Shown: one piece after another, positions 1-6,694 of the stretch | How the letters are laid out: every line of letters begins with the position of its first letter | Numbering within the stretch: position 1 is the first letter of the stretch | Source: Candidatus Hydrogenedentota bacterium | Lineage (GTDB): Bacteria; Hydrogenedentota; Hydrogenedentia; Hydrogenedentales; CAITNO01 | Reading direction: 5' to 3' | Length of the DNA: 8,929 nt | Assembly (NCBI GenBank): GCA_903822375.1 | Contig: CAIJOU010000913.1 | Location: 1-8,929, forward strand | Notes under the pieces: model-generated | What the model was told of the DNA's origin: nothing | The model's input: only the letters and a program-made list of their open reading frames with translations | The model's database searches: none | Translations under genes and position numbers: made by a program

Positions 1-330
1 CGGCCCAGTAAAACCGCGATAACTTCAAATCACGGACGATCTTAGGCTCCGGAATCCCCGCTCCCGAAAAAATTGCCGCGCCGCTTCCTTGGTCATGAGG
101 CGGGCAACAAACATGACTCCGGTTGCCGGGGGGATACGAATAACCAAGACATAGCGGCGTGCTCTGGGAGGTCTCTCTTCAGAAGGTATCGCAGAAGATC
201 GCCAAAGCCTGCTGCTTGGAGGCCTCAAAACCGAAGCCAAAGGGCCGGAAGATTCAAAACAATTCTCGTCCTCTCCGGGAGGTTCCTTCCGGAATATCTG
301 CGCAAATCTTGTCTATCAGGAGGATTGGCG
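1..330. other. Stretch without a recognisable gene
   Basis: No reading frame on either strand resembles a known family. All three plus-strand frames hit a stop soon after the window start. A 71-codon open frame exists on the minus strand (25-240), but I could not tie it to any family and saw no good ribosome site, so I do not call it. The frame of the gene starting at 331 is also open upstream from 73, but the extra 86 residues are low-complexity, Arg/Ser-rich and precede a strong ribosome site, so they are probably untranslated. A short perfect palindrome (TTCCGGAA, about 287-294) lies ahead of the gene. Confidence 0.5.
318..323 (+). promoter_or_regulatory. Ribosome binding site that fixes the start at 331
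   Basis: A perfect AGGAGG lies 7 bases before the ATG at 331. No comparable site precedes the in-frame ATG at 73. The 331 start also places a hydrophobic segment directly at the N-terminus, as expected for a signal anchor. Both points favour the shorter protein. Confidence 0.85.
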
Positions 331-1107
331 ATGCGTGTGACACGCTGGCATGTGGTGTTGATCGCGTTATTGGTGATTGCCGGGAGTGCCGGCCTTTATG
401 CCGCCTATAGGTACGTTCATACGAGTAATCTGGATATCCCCTTCTTTTCAACCAATGTGTCACGAAGCAGGGCGGCGCTGAGTATTCCCCTCGTCAACAA
501 GAACAGCGAAGCGCTTAACCAAATAAGTTACGGCCTGAAACAGGGTTGGTACAAAAGATTGGAAAGATGCGATAGGGATTGCACAGACGTCATGATGCGG
601 CGCGCACGGATCGTCAATGCAGTGTTCAAGGAAGTGTGCAGTCAGGAGCGCCTCAATGACGCCATAAAGCTGTCAGCGGGGCATCAATACAACTATACCG
701 TCCACGCATCCGTGAATGGGAAGAAGTGGGATTACTTTACGCAGAATCGCGTCCCAGCAACAGGTGGTGAGATAGACTATGTTGACAACATTCATCTCGC
801 GCGTGCCCCGGACAACCGGCTCCCTGAGGGCATTGGAAGCGTAAGATTTGCAGCGCATAAGGTGGACCATGCTGATGCTGGCAGGGATATTTATTCGGCA
901 GAAATATATGCGTCAGATATGGATGGAATGGAAGTGGAACGCGCTGCCTTCAACGAAAACGGGGAAATGGTGGTCTACCTGCGGTTCAAACGGGCCGTGG
1001 ATCAGTATATTCTGTTGCTGGATAATATGACGATACAAGATATGCTTTGCGTCACATACGAACAACCATCTTTGCCGTGGTTGTGGTCAAACAAATGTGA
1101 CCGCTGA
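331..1107 (+). CDS. Hypothetical membrane-anchored protein
   Basis: A 258-residue protein of unknown family. Residues about 7-27 (HVVLIALLVIAGSAGLYAAY) form one hydrophobic segment after a short Arg-containing N-terminus. This fits a signal anchor or uncleaved signal peptide, with the remaining ~230 residues outside the cytoplasm. There is no lipobox cysteine. The exported part holds five cysteines: a CDRDC pair near residues 73-77, a single one in KEVCSQ, one in MLCVTY and one four residues from the end, so disulfides are possible. The second half, rich in Asp/Tyr/Val, looks like a beta-rich domain. Composition is unlike the neighbours: sampled 60-base lines give 45-53 % GC against 68-73 % in valS, and TTA and TCA codons occur. 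This may mark a recently acquired or fast-evolving gene. It stands alone between two spacers; no function can be assigned. Confidence 0.75.
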   Translation: MRVTRWHVVLIALLVIAGSAGLYAAYRYVHTSNLDIPFFSTNVSRSRAALSIPLVNKNSEALNQISYGLKQGWYKRLERCDRDCTDVMMRRARIVNAVFKEVCSQERLNDAIKLSAGHQYNYTVHASVNGKKWDYFTQNRVPATGGEIDYVDNIHLARAPDNRLPEGIGSVRFAAHKVDHADAGRDIYSAEIYASDMDGMEVERAAFNENGEMVVYLRFKRAVDQYILLLDNMTIQDMLCVTYEQPSLPWLWSNKCDR

Positions 1108-1181
1108 CCGCAACGTCAGGAGGCCTTCGGTTGGTCGAATCGTATGACCACAGCGTCCGCAGCGAATCCCGCCAACGTCCG

Positions 1182-1241
1182 CCCTCTGGAAAGAGGGTAC
1201 CGGTGCCGGAAGAGTGAGGCAGACAGGAATGCCTGCCCCAC
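1182..1241. repeat. Pair of GGAA-loop hairpins, the second REP-like
   Basis: Two neighbouring hairpins lie in the spacer before valS. The first (1182-1197) is CCCTCT-GGAA-AGAGGG, a perfect 6-base stem with a GNRA-type tetraloop. The second (1214-1241) has stem blocks GTG, GGCAG and CA on the left and TG, CTGCC and CAC on the right, with single A/C mismatches between blocks and again a GGAA loop. Neither is followed by a T-run on either strand, so they are poor intrinsic terminators. The second resembles short palindromic intergenic repeats (REP type) that occur in many copies in some genomes. Copy number cannot be seen here; mobility or RNA-stability roles are inference. Confidence 0.5.
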
Positions 1242-1262
1242 ACCGGCGTGAGGGACCGCATC

Positions 1263-1292
1263 TTCCCAGTCGCATGGCCTTTCTGCTATACT
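1263..1292 (+). promoter_or_regulatory. Likely sigma-70 promoter of valS
   Basis: TATACT at 1287-1292 is preceded by TGC, giving an extended -10 element. TTCCCA at 1263-1268 (4 of 6 matches to TTGACA) is a weak -35 with an 18-base spacer. The start of transcription would fall near 1299, about 65 bases before the valS start codon, right at the beginning of the leader hairpin. Confidence 0.55.
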
Positions 1293-1299
1293 TGCGCCT

Positions 1300-1322
1300 G
1301 CCCGGTGCCGTTTGGACCGGGC
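1300..1322 (+). promoter_or_regulatory. Leader hairpin ahead of valS
   Basis: GCCCGGT (1300-1306) pairs perfectly with ACCGGGC (1316-1322) around a 9-base loop. TTTT and CTT-rich sequence follow from 1329. If transcription starts near 1299, this is the very 5' end of the message. It could stabilise the mRNA or act as an attenuator-like terminator. There is no T-box sequence or Val-codon leader peptide that I can see, so regulation by tRNA charging is not supported. Confidence 0.35.
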
Positions 1323-1364
1323 GTTCCCTTTTCTTCCAGAACTTGATGCAGCGGGAGACGTATG

Positions 1365-3977
1365 ATGGAATTTCCCAAGAACTTCGAGCCGGGCAACATA
1401 GAGTCCCGGTGGCAGGCCGACTGGGCGGACAGCCGCATTTACGCATGGGACCCGTCGCGCGGTCGCGATGAGACTTTCGTGGTGGATACGCCCCCGCCGA
1501 CGGTAAGCGGCTCGCTGCATGTGGGCCATCTTTTCAGCTATTCCCATCAGGATTTTATCGTCCGCTACCAGCGCATGCGCGGGAAGAACATCTTCTTTCC
1601 CATCGGCTGGGACGACAACGGCCTGCCCACCGAGCGGCGCGTGCAGAACATGTACAACGTAAAGTGCGACGCGCACCTGCACTACAAGCCCGACTTCAAG
1701 CGCGAGCGCGGACTCAAGGGCGCGCCCGAGGTCATCGGCCGCAAGAACTTCATCGAACTCTGCGACGTGGTCACGAAAGAGGACGAGGCCGCATTCCGCC
1801 ATCTCTGGACGCGGCTCGGACTGAGCTATGACTGGGAGCAGGAATACGCGACGATCGACACGCACTGCCGCCGCACCTCCCAGGCCAGCTTCCTGGACCT
1901 GCTCGCCAAGAACGAAGCCTACCAGGACAACCGTCCCGTGATGTGGGATATCGATTTTCAAACCGCCATCGCGCAGGCCGAGGTGGTGGACAAAGAACTG
2001 CCCAGCGCCTATCACCATCTTCGCTTTGGCATTGAGGGCACGGACGGGTATCTGGTCATCGCCACAACCCGCCCCGAACTGCTTGCAGCCTGCGTGGCCG
2101 TGGTCGTGCATCCCGAAGACCCACGCTACCAGGCCTATGTGGGCAAAAACGCCGTGACACCGTTGTTCAAGGCCCCCGTTCCCATCCTTACCGATGAGAA
2201 GGCGGACCCGGAAAAGGGCACCGGCGTGGTCATGGTCTGCACCTTCGGCGACCAGACCGACGTGGAATGGTGGCGCGATTTCCGCCTGCCGCTGCGCCAG
2301 ATCCTGGGCGGCGACGGCCGTCTGCGCCCTGTCACCTTTGGGCCCAAGGGCGGTGACACCGGTTGGGACAGTCTTGATCCCGACGCGGCAAACGCCGTCT
2401 ATGCCCAGTTGCAGGGACTCAACACCAAGAAGGCCCAGGCGGCCATTGTGGAAATCGCCGGGGCCGCCGAGGGCGTGATCGACAGCCCGAAGAAGGATAT
2501 CGTTCACGCGGTCAAGTTCTTCGAGAAGGGCGACCGGCCGCTCGAATTGATTCCCGCGCGCCAGTGGTACGTAAAGATCATCGACAAGAAAGACGCCCTG
2601 CTTGGCCAGGGCCGCAAGATTCAGTGGCATCCCGAATTCATGCAAAAGCGCTACGAGCACTGGGTGGAGGGGCTTAACTCCGACTGGTGCCTGAGCCGCC
2701 AGCGTTTCTTCGGCGTGCCCATCCCCGTTTGGTACAAGGTGGACGAGCAGGGTCTTACGCACTTTGACCAGATGATTGTCCCGGCAGCGGACACGCTGCC
2801 CATAGACCCGCTGGACGATGTTCCGCCCGGATACACAGAGGACCAGCGCGATCAGCCCGGCGGCTTCACCGGCGATCCCGACGTGCTGGACACTTGGGCC
2901 ACCAGTTCGCTGACACCCCAGATTGCCAGCCGCTGGATTGAGGACCCGGTTCGTCACAAGAAGCTCTTTCCGATGGACATTCGCCCCCAGAGCCACGAGA
3001 TCATCCGCACCTGGGCGTTCTACACCATCGTCAAGGCCTATCTGCACGAGAACGAAATCCCCTGGCGCAATGTGGTCATCAGCGGCTGGATCCTGGACCC
3101 GGACCGTAAGAAGATGTCCAAGAGTCAGGGCAACGTCATTACGCCCGAACCGCTCATTGACCAGTACGGCGCGGACAGCGTGCGCTACTGGGCCGCCCGC
3201 GCCCGGCTCGGTGTGGACACGGCCTACGACGAGCAGGTCTTCAAAGTCGGCAGGAAACTGTGCACCAAGCTGTTCAACGCCAGCAAATTTGCGCTTGTCC
3301 GCTTTGCGGACATTGACCCACGGGACCTTGGTCCGGAAAAGATAGTGACCGAGGTGGACTTGGCCGTGGTTGCCGAATTGCGCCCGTTGTTGGAGCGCGC
3401 CACCCAGGCCTTTGACGAGTTCGATTATGCCCAGGCGTTGGGCATGGTGGAAGACTTCTTCTGGCGGGTCTTCTGCGACAACTACCTCGAAATTGCGAAG
3501 CCGCGCACCTACGACGAGGAACTGACGTCCGGGCGCCTTTCCGCATGCGCCACACTGCGCCTGTTGCACCGCTGTCTCGTGCGCCTGCTGGCGCCGTTCG
3601 TGCCCTACATCACCGAGGAAGTGTGGCAGTGGGCCTACTCGGGTGACCCGGACATGAAGCATTCGGTCCACGCCAGCCCCTGGCCTTCGACGGACGAACT
3701 CGCGGCAATTCCCGAGCCCAAGGTCGCCGGCGTTTGGGCCACCGCTGTCGAGATGGTCGACCTGCTGCGCAAGGCCAAGGCGGACGCCAACAAGAGCATG
3801 GCTGCAGCCGTTCGCAGTGCCGATGTGACGGTCAAAGCCGAAACGGTGCCCGCGCTGGAAGCCGCGCTCGACGATATCAAGCGCATGCTGCGCGTTGAGA
3901 CGCTCAACGTCACGGCAGTCGCCGACGAGAACGTCGTGCCATCCGTTCAGGTCATCTTCGAGGAGGTGGTTGAATAG
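1365..3977 (+). CDS. valS: Valyl-tRNA synthetase, type 2 (archaeal/rickettsial style)
   Basis: Cytoplasmic class I enzyme (870 residues) that activates valine with ATP and loads it on tRNA-Val. The Rossmann-fold HIGH motif is HVGH at residues 52-55 after PPPTVSGSL. The KMSKS motif is intact at 583-587 (KKMSKSQGN). The CP1 editing domain, which removes mischarged threonine, carries TTRPELL at 234-240. The sequence GWDDNGLPTERRVQN, where Escherichia coli ValS has a GTDHAGIATQ-like stretch, and DTWATSSLTPQI later on mark the 'type 2' branch known from archaea, actinobacteria and Rickettsia. The anticodon-binding helical domain follows (about 640-780), then a short mixed C-terminal domain rather than the long coiled-coil arm of type 1. 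An ATG lies at 1362 and another at 1365; GGGAG at 1353-1357 is 4 and 7 bases away respectively, so I prefer 1365. The gene appears monocistronic. Confidence 0.97.
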   Translation: MEFPKNFEPGNIESRWQADWADSRIYAWDPSRGRDETFVVDTPPPTVSGSLHVGHLFSYSHQDFIVRYQRMRGKNIFFPIGWDDNGLPTERRVQNMYNVKCDAHLHYKPDFKRERGLKGAPEVIGRKNFIELCDVVTKEDEAAFRHLWTRLGLSYDWEQEYATIDTHCRRTSQASFLDLLAKNEAYQDNRPVMWDIDFQTAIAQAEVVDKELPSAYHHLRFGIEGTDGYLVIATTRPELLAACVAVVVHPEDPRYQAYVGKNAVTPLFKAPVPILTDEKADPEKGTGVVMVCTFGDQTDVEWWRDFRLPLRQILGGDGRLRPVTFGPKGGDTGWDSLDPDAANAVYAQLQGLNTKKAQAAIVEIAGAAEGVIDSPKKDIVHAVKFFEKGDRPLELIPARQWYVKIIDKKDALLGQGRKIQWHPEFMQKRYEHWVEGLNSDWCLSRQRFFGVPIPVWYKVDEQGLTHFDQMIVPAADTLPIDPLDDVPPGYTEDQRDQPGGFTGDPDVLDTWATSSLTPQIASRWIEDPVRHKKLFPMDIRPQSHEIIRTWAFYTIVKAYLHENEIPWRNVVISGWILDPDRKKMSKSQGNVITPEPLIDQYGADSVRYWAARARLGVDTAYDEQVFKVGRKLCTKLFNASKFALVRFADIDPRDLGPEKIVTEVDLAVVAELRPLLERATQAFDEFDYAQALGMVEDFFWRVFCDNYLEIAKPRTYDEELTSGRLSACATLRLLHRCLVRLLAPFVPYITEEVWQWAYSGDPDMKHSVHASPWPSTDELAAIPEPKVAGVWATAVEMVDLLRKAKADANKSMAAAVRSADVTVKAETVPALEAALDDIKRMLRVETLNVTAVADENVVPSVQVIFEEVVE

Positions 3978-4036
3978 CACGATTCCTCAACATTGCGCGC
4001 CTGTTGGGCACTAGACTTGATCTGGGAAGCAACCGG

Positions 4037-4081
4037 ACTCCCATTCTTCCCATATCTCCCATATTTCCCATGACTCCCATC
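4037..4081. repeat. Tandem array of five 9-base units (NNTCCCATN)
   Basis: Five consecutive units of exactly 9 bases share the core TCCCAT, with variable bases at both ends. The array sits in the spacer between valS and the lipA promoter. Read on the minus strand the core is ATGGGA and the period is three codons, but no gene uses it. A second array with the same period and the related core GTCCAT lies at 7964-8017. Confidence 0.85.
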
Positions 4082-4115
4082 CGCTCCGGTCATGGCGCAG
4101 CACGAGAATAGTCTG

Positions 4116-4143
4116 TTCCCCGGCCCTTTGAGCATGTTATAAT
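4116..4143 (+). promoter_or_regulatory. Strong extended -10 promoter of the lipA cluster
   Basis: A perfect TATAAT (4138-4143) is preceded by TGT, giving a consensus extended -10. The -35 is weak (TTCCCC, 4116-4121, 16-base spacer), as is common with extended -10 promoters. Transcription would start near 4150, leaving a leader of about 44 bases before the lipA ATG. Confidence 0.7.
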
Positions 4144-4193
4144 CGCGCGCGTCCGGGGGTGCTTTGGGTCTCTGGCGCAAGGGAATCCGTGCA

Positions 4194-5072
4194 ATGCAGT
4201 CAACCACAGGGCGTTTTCCGGACTGGATCCGGAGGCAATGGCCGTCAGGCGAAGTGCACCAGGAGGTAAAGAACCTGCTGGAGGGCTTGAACCTGCACAC
4301 GGTCTGCCAGAGCGCGCATTGCCCCAACCAGGGGGAATGCTGGAGCAGGCGGACCGCCACCTTTCTTGTGCTCGGTAATATTTGCACGAGGAGTTGCGCT
4401 TTTTGTGGCGTGTCGCATGGCCAGCCCGGGCCCGTGGATGAGAGAGAACCGGAAAACGTCGCCGAGGCCGTGGCACGGCTTGGCATAAGGCATGCCGTGG
4501 TCACCTCCGTGACCCGCGACGACTTGGACGACGGTGGCGCGCGGCATATCGCGCGCACCGTGACTTTTGTTAAGGAAAAGAACGGCGAAACCACGGTGGA
4601 AGTGCTGGTTCCGGATTTCTGCGGCGATGTCAATGCCATCGCCTGTGTGGTAACCTCGGGTCCGGAGGTGTTTGGGCACAATATCGAGACTGTGGAGCGC
4701 CTGCACCCGCGCCTGCGCGACAAACGGTACAGTTATCAGCGTTCCCTGGAAGTGCTTCGCGTGGCGCGCGGGCTGAAACCGGATGGATACGTGAAGTCTG
4801 CGTTGATCCTCGGTTGCGGTGAGACTGAAACCGATGTCCTTGGAACCTTGAACGACCTGCGTTCCGCGGGCTGTGATGCCGTGGCCATGGGCCAGTACCT
4901 GCGTCCCGGTCCGGGCAACGGGCCCGTGGCCGAATTCGTGACCCCCGACCAGTTTAAGCGCTACGAACAGGCCGCCCGCGAAATGGGATTCGCCTTCGCC
5001 GTGGCCGGACCCTTTGTCCGCAGTTCGTACCGGTCGGAAGACCTGCTGGCCGCGCTTCCGGCCGGAAAGTGA
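4194..5072 (+). CDS. lipA: Lipoyl synthase (radical SAM)
   Basis: A 292-residue iron-sulfur enzyme that inserts two sulfur atoms into the octanoyl chain already attached to a lipoyl domain, the last step of lipoate assembly. Both cluster motifs are complete: the auxiliary cluster cysteines C38, C43 and C49 (CQSAHCPNQGEC), which supply sulfur, and the radical SAM cysteines C64, C68 and C71 (CTRSCAFC). The C-terminal RSSY motif (276-279), whose serine ligates the auxiliary cluster in characterised LipA, is present. TSVTRDDLDDGGA and GHNIETV are typical family segments. The ATG at 4194 is chosen because AAGGGA (4179-4184) lies 9 bases upstream; a TTG at 4164 in the same frame lacks such a site. 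It leads a tight cluster: the lipoyl-domain gene begins 8 bases after its stop. The octanoyltransferase gene lipB is not in the window. Confidence 0.96.
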   Translation: MQSTTGRFPDWIRRQWPSGEVHQEVKNLLEGLNLHTVCQSAHCPNQGECWSRRTATFLVLGNICTRSCAFCGVSHGQPGPVDEREPENVAEAVARLGIRHAVVTSVTRDDLDDGGARHIARTVTFVKEKNGETTVEVLVPDFCGDVNAIACVVTSGPEVFGHNIETVERLHPRLRDKRYSYQRSLEVLRVARGLKPDGYVKSALILGCGETETDVLGTLNDLRSAGCDAVAMGQYLRPGPGNGPVAEFVTPDQFKRYEQAAREMGFAFAVAGPFVRSSYRSEDLLAALPAGK

Positions 5073-5080
5073 GTCAGGCC

Positions 5081-5332
5081 ATGTCAAAGTATACGGTAAC
5101 ATTGCCCAGTCTTGGCGACGGTGAAGATGCGTTGACAGGCGGCAAGGTCGCATTTTGGCTTATTGAAATGGGCCAGCCCGTTCATGCGGGCGGGGATTTG
5201 CTTGAGATAGAAACAGACAAGGCGGCGTTTGTGGTGCCCTCCCCGGTGGAAGGCACGTTGACAGAGCGGCTTGTTCGGGAAGACGATGATGTCAGTGTCG
5301 GCACCCCGCTGGCCGTGATCGAGATTGATTGA
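5081..5332 (+). CDS. Stand-alone lipoyl-domain protein
   Basis: An 83-residue protein consisting of one biotinyl/lipoyl-attachment domain and nothing else. The attachment motif is IETDKAAF, with the modified lysine at K47; biotin carriers would show a (E/A)MKM-like motif instead, so lipoate is the likely cofactor. The hammerhead fold elements are visible: LPSLGDGE at the start, VAFWLIEMGQPVHAGGDLL before the lysine, and VPSPVEGTL then VGTPLAVIEID after it. It resembles the N-terminal lipoyl domain of 2-oxoacid dehydrogenase E2 subunits, and is much shorter than GcvH (about 125 residues). The ATG at 5081 is preferred; a GTG at 5069 would overlap the lipA stop but has no usable ribosome site. 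Being directly after lipA, it may be a LipA substrate. Which enzyme complex it serves is unknown, as no E1, E2 or E3 gene is nearby. Confidence 0.88.
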   Translation: MSKYTVTLPSLGDGEDALTGGKVAFWLIEMGQPVHAGGDLLEIETDKAAFVVPSPVEGTLTERLVREDDDVSVGTPLAVIEID

Positions 5333-5362
5333 CGGCCTGCGGGCGACGGAAAGGATGAGCAA

Positions 5363-6637
5363 ATGAATGTGGGTGTGGGCGTTATCGGCGCGGGTACGGT
5401 TGGCGGCGGCGTTATTGACATCCTTTTGGACAACACCGGCGTCATTGAGGACAAGACCGGGGTGAAGATCACTCTCAAACACGTGGCCGAACTGCGCGGC
5501 GAACTCCTCAAGGACTTCGTGCTGGACGGCGTGCGCGTCAGCGGGGACGCCGTAGCGTTGATTGCCGACCCCGAGGTGAATGTCGTCTGTGAGCTGATCG
5601 GGGGCGTTGGCGCGGCGCGCAAATTGATTCTCGAGGCGCTCAACGCGAAGAAGCACGTGGTCACGGCAAACAAGATGCTGCTGGCAAAGCACGGGCCCGA
5701 ACTGAACGAGGCGGCCCTGCGCAACGGCGTGGAACTGCGCTTTGAGGCGGCCGTGGCGGGTGCCGTGCCCATCATCAAGGCCATTCGCGAGAGCCTTGCG
5801 GCAAACCACATCCAGTCGGTGTACGGCATCCTGAACGGCACCTGCAATTACATCCTCAGCCGCATGACCTATGAAGGCTTGGAATTTGGCGAGGCCCTGG
5901 CGCAGGCGCAGGCGCTGGGTTTCGCCGAAACGCCGCCGGACTTGGACGTGGAGGGCCACGACACCGCCCACAAGTGCCAGATTCTCGCGTCCCTTTGCCA
6001 CAGCACGAAAGTGAACCTGGACGACATCTTCATCGAGGGCATCACGAAGATTACCCATCTCGACGTGGCGTACGCCCGTGAAATGGGCTACCTCATCAAG
6101 CTGCTGGCCGTGGTCCGCAAATGCGACGGCGAGATCGAGGCGCGCGTGCATCCCACGCTTGTCCCGGAGACACACCTGCTTGCCGCCGTGCGCAATGAGT
6201 TCAATGCCATATACGTGGTCAGCGACTGTGCCGACGCCACGCTGCACTACGGCCGCGGCGCCGGACGCCGGCCGACCGCCAGTGCCGTGGTGGGCGATAT
6301 CGTGGACATTGCCCGGCACGGAGGCGCGACCCCTGCCGCACCGTTCCGCTACACCCACGAGGTCGCCGTGCGCGATGTCGGCCTGCTGGAAGGGCGGTAC
6401 TACCTGCGCCTCACCACCCAGGACCATCCCGGGGTGCTCGGCAAACTCTGCACGATTCTCGGCACGCACGGGGTGAGCATTGCCTCCTGTATACAGAAGA
6501 ACCAGGAAACCGATGAGCCCGTGCATATCGTCATGATGACCCATGAGACTGTGGAATCCAGCGTCATGGCGGCCTTGGCTGAGATTGACAAACTGGACGC
6601 AACAGCCGCCCCCGCGCAGGCCATCCGGGTTCTCTGA
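5363..6637 (+). CDS. hom: Homoserine dehydrogenase with ACT domain
   Basis: A 424-residue cytoplasmic enzyme reducing aspartate semialdehyde to homoserine with NAD(P)H, the branch point toward threonine and methionine. The nucleotide-binding GxGxxG is at residues 9-14 (VIGAGTVGGG). The substrate-domain signature GILNGTCNYIL begins at 155. The catalytic pair is D200 and K204 in DLDVEGHDTAHK, spaced as in characterised enzymes. A C-terminal ACT domain starts near residue 346 (YYLRLTTQDHPGVLGKL), which in related enzymes mediates feedback inhibition by threonine. There is no fused aspartokinase. AAGGA at 5351-5355 lies 7 bases before the ATG. It follows the lipoyl-carrier gene by 30 bases and probably shares its message. 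The two genes are in the same reading frame, separated by a single TGA. Confidence 0.96.
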   Translation: MNVGVGVIGAGTVGGGVIDILLDNTGVIEDKTGVKITLKHVAELRGELLKDFVLDGVRVSGDAVALIADPEVNVVCELIGGVGAARKLILEALNAKKHVVTANKMLLAKHGPELNEAALRNGVELRFEAAVAGAVPIIKAIRESLAANHIQSVYGILNGTCNYILSRMTYEGLEFGEALAQAQALGFAETPPDLDVEGHDTAHKCQILASLCHSTKVNLDDIFIEGITKITHLDVAYAREMGYLIKLLAVVRKCDGEIEARVHPTLVPETHLLAAVRNEFNAIYVVSDCADATLHYGRGAGRRPTASAVVGDIVDIARHGGATPAAPFRYTHEVAVRDVGLLEGRYYLRLTTQDHPGVLGKLCTILGTHGVSIASCIQKNQETDEPVHIVMMTHETVESSVMAALAEIDKLDATAAPAQAIRVL

Positions 6638-6647
6638 TGCGTTGCGG

Positions 6648-6677
6648 CTGACAATGCCCGGCCCCAAGTGCTATTCT
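6648..6677 (+). promoter_or_regulatory. Likely promoter of thrC
   Basis: CTGACA (6648-6653, 5 of 6 matches to TTGACA) and TATTCT (6672-6677) are separated by 18 bases, and TGC before the -10 makes it an extended -10. Transcription would start near 6684, about 85 bases before thrC. The site lies in the 132-base gap after hom, so thrC may be transcribed separately as well as by read-through. Confidence 0.55.
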
Positions 6678-6694
6678 ATGCTTGTGGCCCGGGC
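6656..6694. promoter_or_regulatory. Imperfect palindrome overlapping the thrC -10
   Basis: GCCCGG (6656-6661) pairs with CCGGGC (6689-6694). After a one-base bulge CC pairs with GG, and after one mismatch CAAG (6665-6668) pairs with CTTG (6681-6684), leaving the -10 hexamer in the centre. This could be an operator for a dimeric repressor or, less likely, a terminator for hom (no T-run follows). Function is inference. Confidence 0.35.

Noticed and set aside
25..240. A 71-codon open frame on the minus strand near the left edge
   Set aside because: No ribosome site or family resemblance; Arg-rich content is typical of chance frames in this composition. A decayed gene cannot be excluded.
73..330. 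N-terminal extension of the 331 gene to the ATG at 73
   Set aside because: The extension is low-complexity and would bury the membrane anchor in the middle, while AGGAGG sits 7 bases before 331.
1116..3980. A 954-codon open frame on the minus strand opposite valS
   Set aside because: It is codon-aligned with valS, where its stops would need TTA, CTA or TCA codons in the sense frame. valS simply avoids these codons. The sense product is a full valyl-tRNA synthetase.
4037..4081. CRISPR array
   Set aside because: The units are contiguous 9-mers without spacers and no cas genes are present; this is a simple tandem repeat.
5084..6667. A 527-codon open frame on the minus strand opposite the lipoyl gene and hom
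   Set aside because: Same cause: codon-aligned shadow of genes lacking TTA, CTA and TCA. The composition looks like mirrored coding sequence and has no family resemblance.
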